From positions 1 through 64,000 of the forward strand of contig NZ_MQTQ01000003.1 of assembly GCF_020532805.1 (NCBI RefSeq): a DNA stretch of 64,000 bases, written 5' to 3'. The notes under the pieces were generated by a model, which saw only the letters and a list, made by a program, of their open reading frames with translations, was not told the DNA's origin and searched no databases. Below are positions 41,921 to 50,271 of this stretch, in pieces. Made by a program: the position numbers and the translations under genes. Numbering within the stretch: the first letter of the stretch is position 1; each line of letters starts with the position of its first letter. The stretch is from Arthrobacter sp. SO5 (lineage in GTDB: Bacteria > Actinomycetota > Actinomycetes > Actinomycetales > Micrococcaceae).

Positions 41921-43003
41921 TCAGTTTCCGTTCTGCAGATTGTTCGCCGCCACATAGTCCCCCAGCGTCCCCGAGCCGAGCGCGGCGGACACCGCCGCGG
42001 TGGCCGCATAGTCCTGCAGGACGATCGACTGGCCGTCGCTGCTGGTCCCGGTGCCGGCCGTCGGCAGGGTGAAGAACACGCCGCCGCCGGGACCGGTTCC
42101 GCGCAGGCTGAAGGCGAGCCGCTCCAGGGAATCGAGGGTGAGTCCCGGCGTCACCGTGACGTGCGGCAGCACGGTGGTGACCAGCAGCCGGGCCGTGGCG
42201 CGGTCCGCGAGGACGCCCTCGCCGGCCACCTTCGCCAGCACGGCCTTCAGGAACGTCTGCTGGTCACGGACCCGCTGGTAGTCGCCGTCGGCGAAGGCTT
42301 TGCGCTCGCGGACGAAGTCGAGGGCAAGGGCGCCGTTGAGCCGGTTCACGCCCGGCGGGTAGTAGTGCTGGGATTCGATCGTCCCGGTGAACGGCGCCGT
42401 CACGTTGACGTCGATGCCGCCGACTGCGTCCGTCAGGGCGGCAAAGCCCTCGAAGTCGACCATGACCGTGTGGTCGATGTGCGTACCGAGCAGGGCCTCC
42501 ACGGTGCGGGTCTGCAGCGGGATCCCGCCGAGTTCGAGTCCGGCGTTGACCTTCGCCGCCCCGTACCCGGGGACGTCCACCCACAGGTCGCGCATGATGG
42601 AGATGCCGTAGACGCCTTGCCGGTCCGCCTGGAGGTGGATGAAGACGAGGGCGTCGCCACGCTGGTCGGACGCGGCGCCGGCGGCTGCCTCCGCCCGGGC
42701 GTTGACGCGGCTGTCGCTGCCCACCAGCAGGATGTTCAGGGCGACGGCGGGCGGCTCCGGCGTCGGGGTCGGTGTGGGCGTCGGAGTTGGCGTGGCTGCC
42801 GGCGCGGTTGCCGGGGCCGACGTCTCGACGGGAGCTGCGGTCTCGGCCTGCGGGCGGTTCAGCACATAGGCGACGGCGACGGCGATCAGCAGCAGGGCGG
42901 CGGCGAGTGCGGCAATGACAGTCCGACGGCGGCGCCTGGCCGGTCCGTTGGCACCGGCGGCGGGGCCCGGGGTTGACGTCGCACTTGGTCCTGCTGGCTC
43001 CAT
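41921..43003 (-). CDS. LytR-CpsA-Psr (LCP) family protein
   Basis: The 360-residue protein starts MEPAGPSATSTPG; ATG 43003 has AGGAAG upstream, and longer frames are shadows. It has a cytoplasmic Arg-rich start (ARRRRR), one membrane helix (about 29-48), then a Thr-Pro repeat (TPTPTPTPTPTPEP) and the LCP domain. The domain has NILLVGSDSR (about 90-99), QRGDALVFIHLQADRQGVYGISIMRDLWVDVPG, KVNAGLELGG, and DFVRERKAFADGDYQRVRDQQ. LCP enzymes transfer polyisoprenyl-linked glycopolymers to peptidoglycan outside the cell. It follows a paralogue by 10 bp, and the two are likely co-transcribed. Confidence 0.9.
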   Translation of the reverse strand: MEPAGPSATSTPGPAAGANGPARRRRRTVIAALAAALLLIAVAVAYVLNRPQAETAAPVETSAPATAPAATPTPTPTPTPTPEPPAVALNILLVGSDSRVNARAEAAAGAASDQRGDALVFIHLQADRQGVYGISIMRDLWVDVPGYGAAKVNAGLELGGIPLQTRTVEALLGTHIDHTVMVDFEGFAALTDAVGGIDVNVTAPFTGTIESQHYYPPGVNRLNGALALDFVRERKAFADGDYQRVRDQQTFLKAVLAKVAGEGVLADRATARLLVTTVLPHVTVTPGLTLDSLERLAFSLRGTGPGGGVFFTLPTAGTGTSSDGQSIVLQDYAATAAVSAALGSGTLGDYVAANNLQNGN

Positions 43004-43013
43004 CTGTGGCTTC

Positions 43014-44135
43014 CTAGTTGCCCTTGCCGAGGTTTTTGGCGGCCACGAAGTCAGCGAGTTTGTCGGCGGTGAATGCGGCTTTGAGCTCCTCGATGGCGCC
43101 CGTGTCCGGCAGGACGATGGACTGGCCGTCCGCCGACCTCCCGACGCCGGCCGTGGGCAGGGTGAAGAAGACCGTGTCGCGGCTGCGGATATCGCGCAGG
43201 CTGAAGGCGAGGCGGCCCACCTCAGTGGAGTCGAGTTTCGGTGCGACGCTGAGGTAGGGGGAGACGGCGCTGAGGACCTTGGCGAGGGTGATCGGGTTCC
43301 CGAGCGTGCCGCCGTCGAACGTCTTGGCCAGGACCGCCCGGAGGTAGGTCTGCTGGTTGCGGACCCGCTGGTAGTCCCCGTCCGGGAAGGCGTAGCGCTC
43401 ACGGACAAACGCCAGGCCCTGGGCCCCGTTGAGCGTATTCAGTCCTGGACGGAAATCGTAGGTCTTACCGCCGCGGACTGTGGTGAACGGGACCTTAATG
43501 TCCACTTCCACCCCGCCCAGGGCATCGGTCAGTCCCTTGAAACCGGCGAAATCGAGGCTGACCACGTGGTCGATCCGTTGCTGGAGCAGGGACTCCACCG
43601 TCTGGACCATGAGGGGAACGCCGCCGAAGGCGAGGGCCGCGTTGATCTTGGCCTGCCCGCGGTCCGGAATGTCCACCCACAGGTCCCGCATCAGCGAGAC
43701 GCTGTAGATGTGCTCGCGGTCCGAGGGGATGTGCAGCAGCATCAGGGTGTCTGCGCGCTGGTTCGACGCGGACCCGGCCGCGGCCTTGGCGGACGCGGAA
43801 CCCTCGGCCTTATCGCGGCTGTCGCTGCCCAGCACGAGGATGTTCATCGGCGCGGGTTTCCCCGCGGGGGTTGGCGGGGCCTGGACCCGCCTTGCCTCGG
43901 CCGGAAACGCGTCCTCGATCTTGGTGGTCTGGGAATCGTAGATGTTTGCCAGCGAGAAGAAGTACGCCCCGACGGACCCCGGAACCAGCAGGATCATGAC
44001 CAGCAGGCACACCATCAGCGCCCGCCGGGTCCGCGCCTTGCGTCGCGGGGTGACTCCAGTATCCAGCTGAGCAGGCGCCTTGGCGGTCCCGTGCTCCGCT
44101 GCAGGTTCGCGGTCTACTTCGAATCGATTCGACAT
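43014..44135 (-). CDS. LytR-CpsA-Psr (LCP) family protein, paralogue
   Basis: The 373-residue protein starts MSNRFEVDREPAAEH; AAGGAACTGC precedes ATG 44135. After a cytoplasmic part with RRKARTRRA comes one membrane helix (about 41-62). The LCP domain has MNILVLGSDSRDKAEGS, LMRDLWVDIPDRGQAKINAALAFGG, DFAGFKGLTDALGGVEVDI and AFVRERYAFPDGDYQRVRNQQTYLRAVL. These Arg and Asp residues bind the lipid pyrophosphate. It is close in sequence to the next gene, including the C-terminal (L/A)xDFVAAKNLGKGN, so the pair arose by tandem duplication. It is divergent from paaA. Confidence 0.92.
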   Translation of the reverse strand: MSNRFEVDREPAAEHGTAKAPAQLDTGVTPRRKARTRRALMVCLLVMILLVPGSVGAYFFSLANIYDSQTTKIEDAFPAEARRVQAPPTPAGKPAPMNILVLGSDSRDKAEGSASAKAAAGSASNQRADTLMLLHIPSDREHIYSVSLMRDLWVDIPDRGQAKINAALAFGGVPLMVQTVESLLQQRIDHVVSLDFAGFKGLTDALGGVEVDIKVPFTTVRGGKTYDFRPGLNTLNGAQGLAFVRERYAFPDGDYQRVRNQQTYLRAVLAKTFDGGTLGNPITLAKVLSAVSPYLSVAPKLDSTEVGRLAFSLRDIRSRDTVFFTLPTAGVGRSADGQSIVLPDTGAIEELKAAFTADKLADFVAAKNLGKGN

Positions 44136-44274
44136 GCAGTTCCTTGAAGGTCGGTGCAGCATCCGGCGCCGACGCCGGAATGGAGCTCGCTGCAGTCGGC
44201 GGCATGAAGCAGACCATACCACCATGGGGCCGACAACTCTTAGGCTTTTCCCCGGAGCTTTCGTGCCCCGGTGC

Positions 44275-44304
44275 TTGACGCATCTCGAACCTTCCGCATA
44301 TCCT
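44275..44304 (+). promoter_or_regulatory. Promoter of the paaABCDE-G operon
   Basis: TTGACG at 44275-44280 and TATCCT at 44299-44304 are spaced 18 bp. The -10 element overlaps the left half of the PaaR-type operator (44300-44321). Confidence 0.5.
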
Positions 44305-44321
44305 GAACGAACGGTCGGTAA
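44300..44321. promoter_or_regulatory. PaaR-type operator, site 4 (paaA)
   Basis: ATCCTGAACG-AA-CGGTCGGTAA. The right half is identical to site 1, and the left half keeps GAACG. It lies 29 bp before the paaA start, in the region shared with the divergent LCP gene. Confidence 0.75.
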
Positions 44322-44350
44322 TTATTTATCGGAAATGCATAGGAGCAACC

Positions 44351-45382
44351 ATGGCATCGCAGACCCTGCAGTCAGTGCCCGGAGAGCCAACGGCGGCGCA
44401 GCACGAACTGAGCCTCGAAGAGTTGGCCCGGCGTGAGGCTGACGGCCAGGCCTACTTCGACAAAGTCATGGCGGATGATTCGCGGATCGAGCCGCGGGAC
44501 TGGATGCCCCCGGCGTACCGCAAGACGCTGCTGCGGCAGATCTCGCAGCACGCACATTCGGAGATCATCGGCATGCAGCCGGAAGCCAACTGGATCTCCC
44601 GCGCCCCCAGCCTCAAGCGCAAGGCCATCCTCATGGCCAAGGTCCAGGACGAGGCCGGCCACGGCCTGTACCTGTACTCCGCCGCCGAAACCCTCGGCCA
44701 GCCGCGGGATGCGATGATGCAGGACCTGATGGATGGCAAGGCCAAGTACTCCTCCATCTTCAATTACCCCGCCCGCACCTGGGCGGACATGGGCGCCATT
44801 GGCTGGATGGTCGACGGCGCCGCTATCGCCAACCAGGTGCCGCTCTGCCGCGCCTCCTTTGGCCCCTACGGCCGCGCCATGGTCCGCGTGTGCAAGGAAG
44901 AGTCCTTCCACCAGCGCCAGGGCTTCGAGATCCTGCTGGAACTCTCCCACGGCACCCCGGAGCAGAAGCAGATGGCCCAGGAAGCGGTCAACCGCTGGTA
45001 CGCCCCGGCCCTGATGATGTTCGGCCCGCCGGATGACGATTCACCCAACTCCAAGCAGTCCATGGCCTGGAACATCAAGCGCTTCAGCAACGACGAGCTC
45101 CGCAACCGCTTCGTCGGCATGATGATGGAGCAGGTCAGGGTCCTGGAGCTTACCCTCCCGGACAAGGACATCCGTTTCAACGAAGAAACCAAGAAGTGGG
45201 AGCACGGTCCGCTGGACTGGGCCGAATTCCACGAGGTCCTGGCCGGCCGCGGCCCCTGCAACGCCCAGCGCCTGGAACGGCGCCGCGAAGCACATGACGA
45301 CGGCACCTGGGTGCGCGAAGCCGCCGCACAGTACGCGGCGAAGCAGGCCAAGAAGCAAGCAGAGAAGGAAGTCGCAGCATGA
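44351..45382 (+). CDS. paaA: Phenylacetyl-CoA 1,2-epoxidase, catalytic subunit PaaA
   Basis: PaaA holds the di-iron centre that inserts one oxygen into the aromatic ring of phenylacetyl-CoA. The 343-residue protein has [30 protein letters not shown], then [18 protein letters not shown] (ExxH), and [18 protein letters not shown] with the second Exx[28 protein letters not shown] is the conserved C-terminal block. GGAGCAACC precedes the ATG. It leads the paaABCDE operon, with paaB overlapping by 4 bp. Confidence 0.97.
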   Translation: MASQTLQSVPGEPTAAQHELSLEELARREADGQAYFDKVMADDSRIEPRDWMPPAYRKTLLRQISQHAHSEIIGMQPEANWISRAPSLKRKAILMAKVQDEAGHGLYLYSAAETLGQPRDAMMQDLMDGKAKYSSIFNYPARTWADMGAIGWMVDGAAIANQVPLCRASFGPYGRAMVRVCKEESFHQRQGFEILLELSHGTPEQKQMAQEAVNRWYAPALMMFGPPDDDSPNSKQSMAWNIKRFSNDELRNRFVGMMMEQVRVLELTLPDKDIRFNEETKKWEHGPLDWAEFHEVLAGRGPCNAQRLERRREAHDDGTWVREAAAQYAAKQAKKQAEKEVAA

Positions 45383-45684
45383 CAACCCCCGAACCGCACG
45401 CAGGCAACGTCTGGCCCATCTGGGAAGTGTTCGTCCGCTCCAGCCGCGGCCTTTCCCATGTCCACGCCGGCTCCCTGCACGCGCCGGACGCCGCCATGGC
45501 CCTGCGCAACGCCCGCGACCTCTACACCCGCCGCAACGAGGGCGTGTCCATCTGGGTTGTTCCGGCGGACGCCATCGCCTCGAGCGATCCTGACGCGAAG
45601 GGCGCGTTCTTCGAGTCGCCGCAGGGCAAGGACTACCGGCACGCGACGTATTACACCAAGAGCGAGGGCGTGAAGCACCTGTGA
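45379..45684 (+). CDS. paaB: Phenylacetyl-CoA epoxidase subunit PaaB
   Basis: PaaB is a small subunit (101 residues) of the epoxidase that bridges PaaA-PaaC assemblies. It has the family block [55 protein letters not shown], and ends [16 protein letters not shown]. Its ATG overlaps the paaA stop (ATGA), and the end overlaps paaC by 4 bp. Confidence 0.96.
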   Translation: MTTPEPHAGNVWPIWEVFVRSSRGLSHVHAGSLHAPDAAMALRNARDLYTRRNEGVSIWVVPADAIASSDPDAKGAFFESPQGKDYRHATYYTKSEGVKHL

Positions 45685-46610
45685 GCACCTCTCCTGAAAC
45701 CGCCGTGCCCGCCGAAGAAACAGCCGGCCACGGGGACATCTCCGTCGGCGTCAAGGGCTCCGCGAACAGCGGCGAGGCCACGGCAAGCGCCACCCGCATC
45801 ACGCCCGGCAACGCCCTCCGTCCGGAGGACATCGCCCTGGCCGTGAGCCGCGGCACCGCCAAGCCGGGCGAGGACGTGGCCGAGTTCGCCCTGCGCTTGG
45901 GCGATGACGCCCTGGTCCTGGCGCAGCGCCTGGGTCACTGGATTTCCCGCGCGCCGGAGCTCGAGGAAGACATCGCCCTCGGCAACATCGCCCTGGACCA
46001 GCTGGGCCACGCCCGGTCCTTCCTCAGCTACGCCGGCGGATTCGACGGCCGGAGCGAGGATGACCTCGCCTACTTCCGGCGCGAGCCGGAGTTCCGTTCC
46101 GTCGAGATCTTCGAACTCCCCAATGGCGACTTTGCCGTCACCATCGCCCGCCAGTTCGTCGTCAGCTACTACCAGTTCGAGCTCTACCGCCGGCTGGCGC
46201 AGTCCACCGACGCCACCCTGGCCGGCATCGCCGCCAAGGCCGTCAAGGAAGTGGATTACCACCGCGACCACAGCGCGCAGTGGGTGCTGCGCCTGGCCCA
46301 GGGCACGGACGAGTCCCGCGAGAAGATGATCCACGGTTTCAAGGTCATCTGGCCCTACGTCGATGAGCTGTTCCGCGACGACGAGCTCACCGGACGCCTC
46401 AGCGGGTCCGGTGCCGCCGTCGAGCCCTCCAGCCTGCGCGCCGACTTCGACCGGCTCACCGGCGAGGTCCTCGCCGAAGCGGAACTTGAGGTCCCGAGGG
46501 TCCAGCCGGCCCCCGGCGGCGGACGCAAGGGTCTGCATTCCGAGCACTTGGGCTACCTCCTCGCCGAAATGCAGGTGCTCGCCCGCGAGTACCCCGGAGC
46601 GAGCTGGTAG
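45681..46610 (+). CDS. paaC: Phenylacetyl-CoA epoxidase structural subunit PaaC
   Basis: PaaC is the non-catalytic partner of PaaA. The 309-residue ferritin-like protein reads ALRLGDDALVLAQRLGHWISRAPELEEDIALGNIALDQLGHARSFLSYAG, then FVVSYYQFELYRRLAQS and AAKAVKEVDYHRDHSAQWVLRLAQGTDESREKM. An about 50-residue N-terminal extension (rich in Ala, Thr and Glu) precedes the usual start of the domain. Its GTG start overlaps paaB. The C-terminus is SEHLGYLLAEMQVLAREYPGASW. Confidence 0.95.
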   Translation: MSTSPETAVPAEETAGHGDISVGVKGSANSGEATASATRITPGNALRPEDIALAVSRGTAKPGEDVAEFALRLGDDALVLAQRLGHWISRAPELEEDIALGNIALDQLGHARSFLSYAGGFDGRSEDDLAYFRREPEFRSVEIFELPNGDFAVTIARQFVVSYYQFELYRRLAQSTDATLAGIAAKAVKEVDYHRDHSAQWVLRLAQGTDESREKMIHGFKVIWPYVDELFRDDELTGRLSGSGAAVEPSSLRADFDRLTGEVLAEAELEVPRVQPAPGGGRKGLHSEHLGYLLAEMQVLAREYPGASW

Positions 46611-46615
46611 CCACC

Positions 46616-47203
46616 ATGGACATGTATGTCAGCCACCCGACGGCCGCCGAGGGCCGCCCTGCGGCGGTGAAGGCTCCCGAGCAGAAGGCCTGGGACCTCG
46701 CCGCCACGGTCTGCGATCCGGAAATCCCGGTGCTCACGATCGAGGATCTGGGGATCCTGCGCAACGTCCAGGTGACGAAGGAACCGAACGCAGCCGACGG
46801 CGGTATGGTGCCGACAGTTCATATCACCATCACCCCGACGTACTCGGGCTGTCCCGCGATGGACGCCATCCGCGACGACCTCAAGGCGGCCTTTAAACGC
46901 GAGGGCTACCCGAGCGTAAGCGTTGACATGGTCCTCTCCCCGGCGTGGACCACGGACTGGATGAGCGAGGCCGGCAAAGCCAAGCTGCAGGAATACGGCA
47001 TCGCCCCGCCCAGCGGCCACACTGCCGTCGATGGAAAAGCCGTCCGGCATGCCGGGCCGGTGCGCTTGTCCCTCGCCGTCAAGTGCCCGCAGTGTTCATC
47101 GTTGAACACCAAGGAACTCACCCGCTTCGGCTCTACTTCCTGCAAAGCGCTGTACGTCTGCCAGGACTGCAAGGAACCGTTCGACTACTTCAAAGTTTTG
47201 TAA
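46616..47203 (+). CDS. paaD: Phenylacetate pathway assembly protein PaaD
   Basis: The 195-residue protein has an N-terminal MIP18/DUF59 domain (AATVCDPEIPVLTIEDLGILRNVQV, TPTYSGCPAMDAIRDDL) and a C-terminal zinc-ribbon-like part (LAVKCPQCSSLNTKELTRFGSTSCKALYVCQDCKEPFDYFKVL, four Cys pairs). PaaD is thought to help mature the Fe-S or di-iron centre of the epoxidase. It starts 5 bp after paaC and ends 14 bp before paaE. Confidence 0.95.
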   Translation: MDMYVSHPTAAEGRPAAVKAPEQKAWDLAATVCDPEIPVLTIEDLGILRNVQVTKEPNAADGGMVPTVHITITPTYSGCPAMDAIRDDLKAAFKREGYPSVSVDMVLSPAWTTDWMSEAGKAKLQEYGIAPPSGHTAVDGKAVRHAGPVRLSLAVKCPQCSSLNTKELTRFGSTSCKALYVCQDCKEPFDYFKVL

Positions 47204-47217
47204 GGAACAGGTGCACC

Positions 47218-48438
47218 ATGACTGTTGTCCGCCAGACCGCCGCTGAAACGGCGGCAGCCACCGGCCGGCGTCGCGCGTCCTTCCACACCCTGACGGTGGA
47301 TGAGGTCCGCCGGCTCACCGATGACGCGATCGAGGTGACGTTCGGCGTGCCGGCTGAGCTCGCCGGGCAGTTCGATTACCTTCCCGGCCAGTACGTCGCG
47401 CTGCGCACCACGCTCCCGGATGAGTCCGGCGAGCCGAAGGAAATCCGGCGCAGCTACTCGATCTGCGCCGAGCCGCGCAGCTTCGCGGACGGCAGCAGCG
47501 AGGTCCGCGTTGCCATCAAGAAGGACCTTGGCGGGCTGTTCTCGACCTGGGCCAACGCCGAGCTCAAGGCCGGGGACGTCCTGGACGTCATGAGCCCGAT
47601 GGGAGCGTTCGTCTCCAAGCACGGCCGCGACGGCAAAGAGCAAAACCTCATGACTTCCATGAACGATCCGCAGGCCCTTGCGGGGGAGCCGGGCTCCTTC
47701 GTGGCGATCGCCGCCGGATCCGGCATCACCCCGGTGATCGCCATTGCCCGCACCCTGCTCGCCGCGCATCCGGAGACCCGCTTCGACCTGGTCTACGCCA
47801 ACAAGGCAGCGATGGATGTCATGTTCCTCGAGGAACTCGCGGACCTCAAAGACAAGTACCCGGCCCGGCTAGCGCTGCACCACGTGCTCTCGCGCGAACA
47901 GCGGATCGCGCCGCTGCTCAGCGGCCGGATCGACGGCGAGAAGCTGCAGGCGCTGCTCGGCACCGCCATCCACGCCGACGACGTCGACGAATGGTTCCTT
48001 TGCGGGCCGTTCGAGCTCGTGCAGTTGTGCCGCGATACCCTGGCCGCGCGCGGCGTCAAGCCCGAGCACGTTCGCTTCGAGCTGTTCACCTCGGGCAAGC
48101 CGGACCGTCCCGAGGGCAACATCGGCCGGCCTGTGATCGCGGACGAGTCGAAGGACACGTACAAGATCACCTTCAAGCTCGACGGCCTCCAGGGCGAGGT
48201 TGCCAGCCCCACCCACGCCCGCGAATCGATCCTCAACGCGGCCCTGCGGGTTCGTCCCGATGTGCCCTTCGCCTGTGCCGGCGGCGTCTGCGGCACGTGC
48301 CGTGCCAAAGTTGTCACCGGCGCCGTCACCATGGACGAGAACTACGCGCTGGAGCAGGATGAACTGGACAAGGGCTACGTGCTGACCTGCCAGTCCCACC
48401 CCACGACGCCGGAAGTCACCGTCGACTTCGACGTGTAG
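47218..48438 (+). CDS. paaE: Phenylacetyl-CoA epoxidase reductase PaaE
   Basis: PaaE passes electrons from NADPH through FAD and a 2Fe-2S cluster to PaaA. The 406 residues (ATG 47218, behind TAAGGAACAG) contain FDYLPGQYVALR and EIRRSYSICAEP for FAD, AIAAGSGITPVIAIARTLL and EWFLCGPFELVQLCRDTL for NAD(P), and FACAGGVCGTCRAKVVTG...TCQSHP with four Cys of a plant-type ferredoxin domain at the C-terminus. An insert (HGRDGKEQNLMTSMNDPQALAG) sits before the NAD motif and seems lineage-specific. Confidence 0.95.
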   Translation: MTVVRQTAAETAAATGRRRASFHTLTVDEVRRLTDDAIEVTFGVPAELAGQFDYLPGQYVALRTTLPDESGEPKEIRRSYSICAEPRSFADGSSEVRVAIKKDLGGLFSTWANAELKAGDVLDVMSPMGAFVSKHGRDGKEQNLMTSMNDPQALAGEPGSFVAIAAGSGITPVIAIARTLLAAHPETRFDLVYANKAAMDVMFLEELADLKDKYPARLALHHVLSREQRIAPLLSGRIDGEKLQALLGTAIHADDVDEWFLCGPFELVQLCRDTLAARGVKPEHVRFELFTSGKPDRPEGNIGRPVIADESKDTYKITFKLDGLQGEVASPTHARESILNAALRVRPDVPFACAGGVCGTCRAKVVTGAVTMDENYALEQDELDKGYVLTCQSHPTTPEVTVDFDV

Positions 48439-48482
48439 CCCGTGCCCCGATCCCGCGATTCCGCCCCGACCCCAGGAGCCCC

Positions 48483-49262
48483 ATGATTTCCCTCAGCATC
48501 GCCGGCGACATCGCCGAGATCGCCCTTGACGCCCCGTACAAGCTCAACGCGCTGGACGAGCAGGCCCTGAAGGATTTGGCACAGGCGTACGACGACGCCG
48601 CCGACGCCGCCGCGCGCGGCGAGGTACGGGCGCTGCTGCTCCGCGGGGAGGGGCGCGCCTTCTGCGCCGGCCGGGACATCGCCGGGGTCACACCGGAAAG
48701 CGACGACGCGCTCGCGTACCTGGGCGGGCTGGTCCAGCCGCTGCTCAAGAAAATGAGCGCCTTCCCGGCGCCGACTTTCGCGGCGGCCCAGGGCGCCTGC
48801 CTCGGGGTGGGGCTCGGCCTGCTGCTGGCCACCGACGTCGTCTACGTGGCGGAGAACGCCAAATTCGGCTCCCCGTTCGCCAAGCTCGGCGCCACCCTGG
48901 ATTCAGGCGGGCACTGGTACTTCACCGAACGGCTCGGGATGCACCGGACCCTGGACCTGATCTACACCGCGGAGCTCATGAGCGGCGCCGAGGCCGTGGC
49001 CCGGGGGCTCTTCAGCCGGGCCATGCCGGCGGCCGGGCTGCTGGAGGCCACCAGGGCGATCGTTGCCAACGTGGCCACCGGCGCCACCGGGGCGTTCAAC
49101 GCCAGCAAGGAACTCGTCGCCCATATCCGGGACCACCGCCTGGGCCTGTGGGAAGCAATGGAAGAGGAAAACGCCGAGCAGGCACGCCTGTGCAAAAGCG
49201 AGGATTACACCGAAGGATTCCGCGCGTTCCAGGAGAAGCGCACGCCGGTTTTCAAGGGCTGA
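48483..49262 (+). CDS. paaG: Ring-1,2-epoxyphenylacetyl-CoA isomerase PaaG
   Basis: PaaG is a crotonase-fold enzyme (259 residues) expected to turn the epoxide into the oxepin. Motifs: ALDAPYKLNALDEQALKDLAQAY, GEGRAFCAGRDIAGVTPESDDALAY, AAQGACLGVGLGLLLATDVVYVAENAKFGSPFAKLGATLDSGGHWYFTERLG with the acidic catalytic position, and EEENAEQARLCKSEDYTEGFRAFQEKRTPVF at the end. The QARLCKSEDYTEGFRAFxEKR tail is typical. A GAGCCCC site precedes ATG. It closes the paaABCDE operon (44-bp gap). Confidence 0.9.
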   Translation: MISLSIAGDIAEIALDAPYKLNALDEQALKDLAQAYDDAADAAARGEVRALLLRGEGRAFCAGRDIAGVTPESDDALAYLGGLVQPLLKKMSAFPAPTFAAAQGACLGVGLGLLLATDVVYVAENAKFGSPFAKLGATLDSGGHWYFTERLGMHRTLDLIYTAELMSGAEAVARGLFSRAMPAAGLLEATRAIVANVATGATGAFNASKELVAHIRDHRLGLWEAMEEENAEQARLCKSEDYTEGFRAFQEKRTPVFKG

Positions 49263-49321
49263 GGGCGCCGCCGAGCGGGCACCTGAGACCGAGTTGTCCG
49301 GGTACTCGACTTTTGGGAAAG

Positions 49322-49340
49322 CCATTCTCATTTCGAATGG
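49322..49340. promoter_or_regulatory. A+T-rich palindrome upstream of galU
   Basis: CCATTC (49322-49327) and GAATGG (49335-49340) form an inverted repeat with 7 bp between, in an unusually A+T-rich stretch 20 bp before the galU start. It is operator-like, and I cannot name the regulator. Confidence 0.35.
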
Positions 49341-49359
49341 GCACTTGTAGGGTTCGGAT

Positions 49360-50250
49360 ATGACTTTGGGGAAACCAGTAACTAAGGCTGTCATTCCTGC
49401 GGCCGGGCTGGGAACACGGTTCCTGCCAGCCACCAAGGCGATGCCCAAGGAAATGCTCCCGGTAGTGGACCGGCCAGCCATCCAGTACGTCGTGGAAGAA
49501 GCCGTCAGGGCCGGCCTGACCGATCTACTGATGATCACCGGACGCCAGAAGCGGGCGTTGGAGGACCACTTCGACCGTGAACCGCATCTGGAGCGCACCC
49601 TGGAGCTCAAGGGCGATCTGGATCGCCTGGACGCAGTCCGTCACGCTTCCAGACTTGGTCCGCTCCACTACGTCCGGCAGGGCGATCCTAAGGGCCTTGG
49701 GCATGCGGTGCTATGCGCCCGCCAGCACGTTGGCGACGAACCCTTCGCCGTCCTGCTGGGGGATGACCTCATTGACGAACGCGACGAGCTCCTGAGCACC
49801 ATGATCGAAGTACAGGCCAGGACCGGCGGCTCGGTGATCGCCCTGATCGAGGTGGATCCCACTGAAATCAGCGCCTACGGCTGTGCCGACGTTTCCCCCG
49901 TCGAGGGTCAGGACCACGTGCGGGTCAACTGCCTCGTGGAAAAACCTTCTATCGCCGACGCACCCTCCAACCTGGCCGTCATCGGACGGTACGTCCTGCA
50001 CCCGGCGGTCTTCGACGTGCTGGAAGAAACCCGGCCCGGCCGGGGCGGGGAGATCCAGCTCACCGATGCGCTGCAGACCCTCGCCTCCTCCGATTGTGAG
50101 GGCGGCGGTGTCTACGGAGTGGTGTTCAAGGGCCGCCGGTACGACACCGGCGACAAGCTGAGCTACCTCAAGGCGGTCATCTCGATAGCCTCCGAACGGG
50201 TGGAGTTCGGCGAAGAGCTCAAGGCCTGGATGAAGGCCTTCGTCAGCTAA
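49360..50250 (+). CDS. galU: UTP-glucose-1-phosphate uridylyltransferase
   Basis: GalU makes UDP-glucose from glucose-1-phosphate and UTP for cell-envelope polymers and glycosylation. The 296-residue protein has VTKAVIPAAGLGTRFLPATKAMPKEMLPVVDRPAIQYVVEEAVRAG at the start. DPKGLGHAVLCARQHVGDEPFAVLLGDDLIDE lies mid-chain with the metal-binding Asp, then CLVEKP, GRYVLHPAVFDVLEE and GVVFKGRRYDTGDKLSYLKAVIS. It is an apparent single gene after the paa operon. Confidence 0.95.
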   Translation: MTLGKPVTKAVIPAAGLGTRFLPATKAMPKEMLPVVDRPAIQYVVEEAVRAGLTDLLMITGRQKRALEDHFDREPHLERTLELKGDLDRLDAVRHASRLGPLHYVRQGDPKGLGHAVLCARQHVGDEPFAVLLGDDLIDERDELLSTMIEVQARTGGSVIALIEVDPTEISAYGCADVSPVEGQDHVRVNCLVEKPSIADAPSNLAVIGRYVLHPAVFDVLEETRPGRGGEIQLTDALQTLASSDCEGGGVYGVVFKGRRYDTGDKLSYLKAVISIASERVEFGEELKAWMKAFVS

Positions 50251-50271
50251 ACAGTCTTCCCTGACCCGGCG

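Noticed and set aside
41921-43408. 495-codon version of the LCP gene
   Set aside because: The first 135 codons overlap the neighbouring LCP gene and look like a GC shadow; ATG 43003 has AGGAAG upstream and starts the normal architecture.
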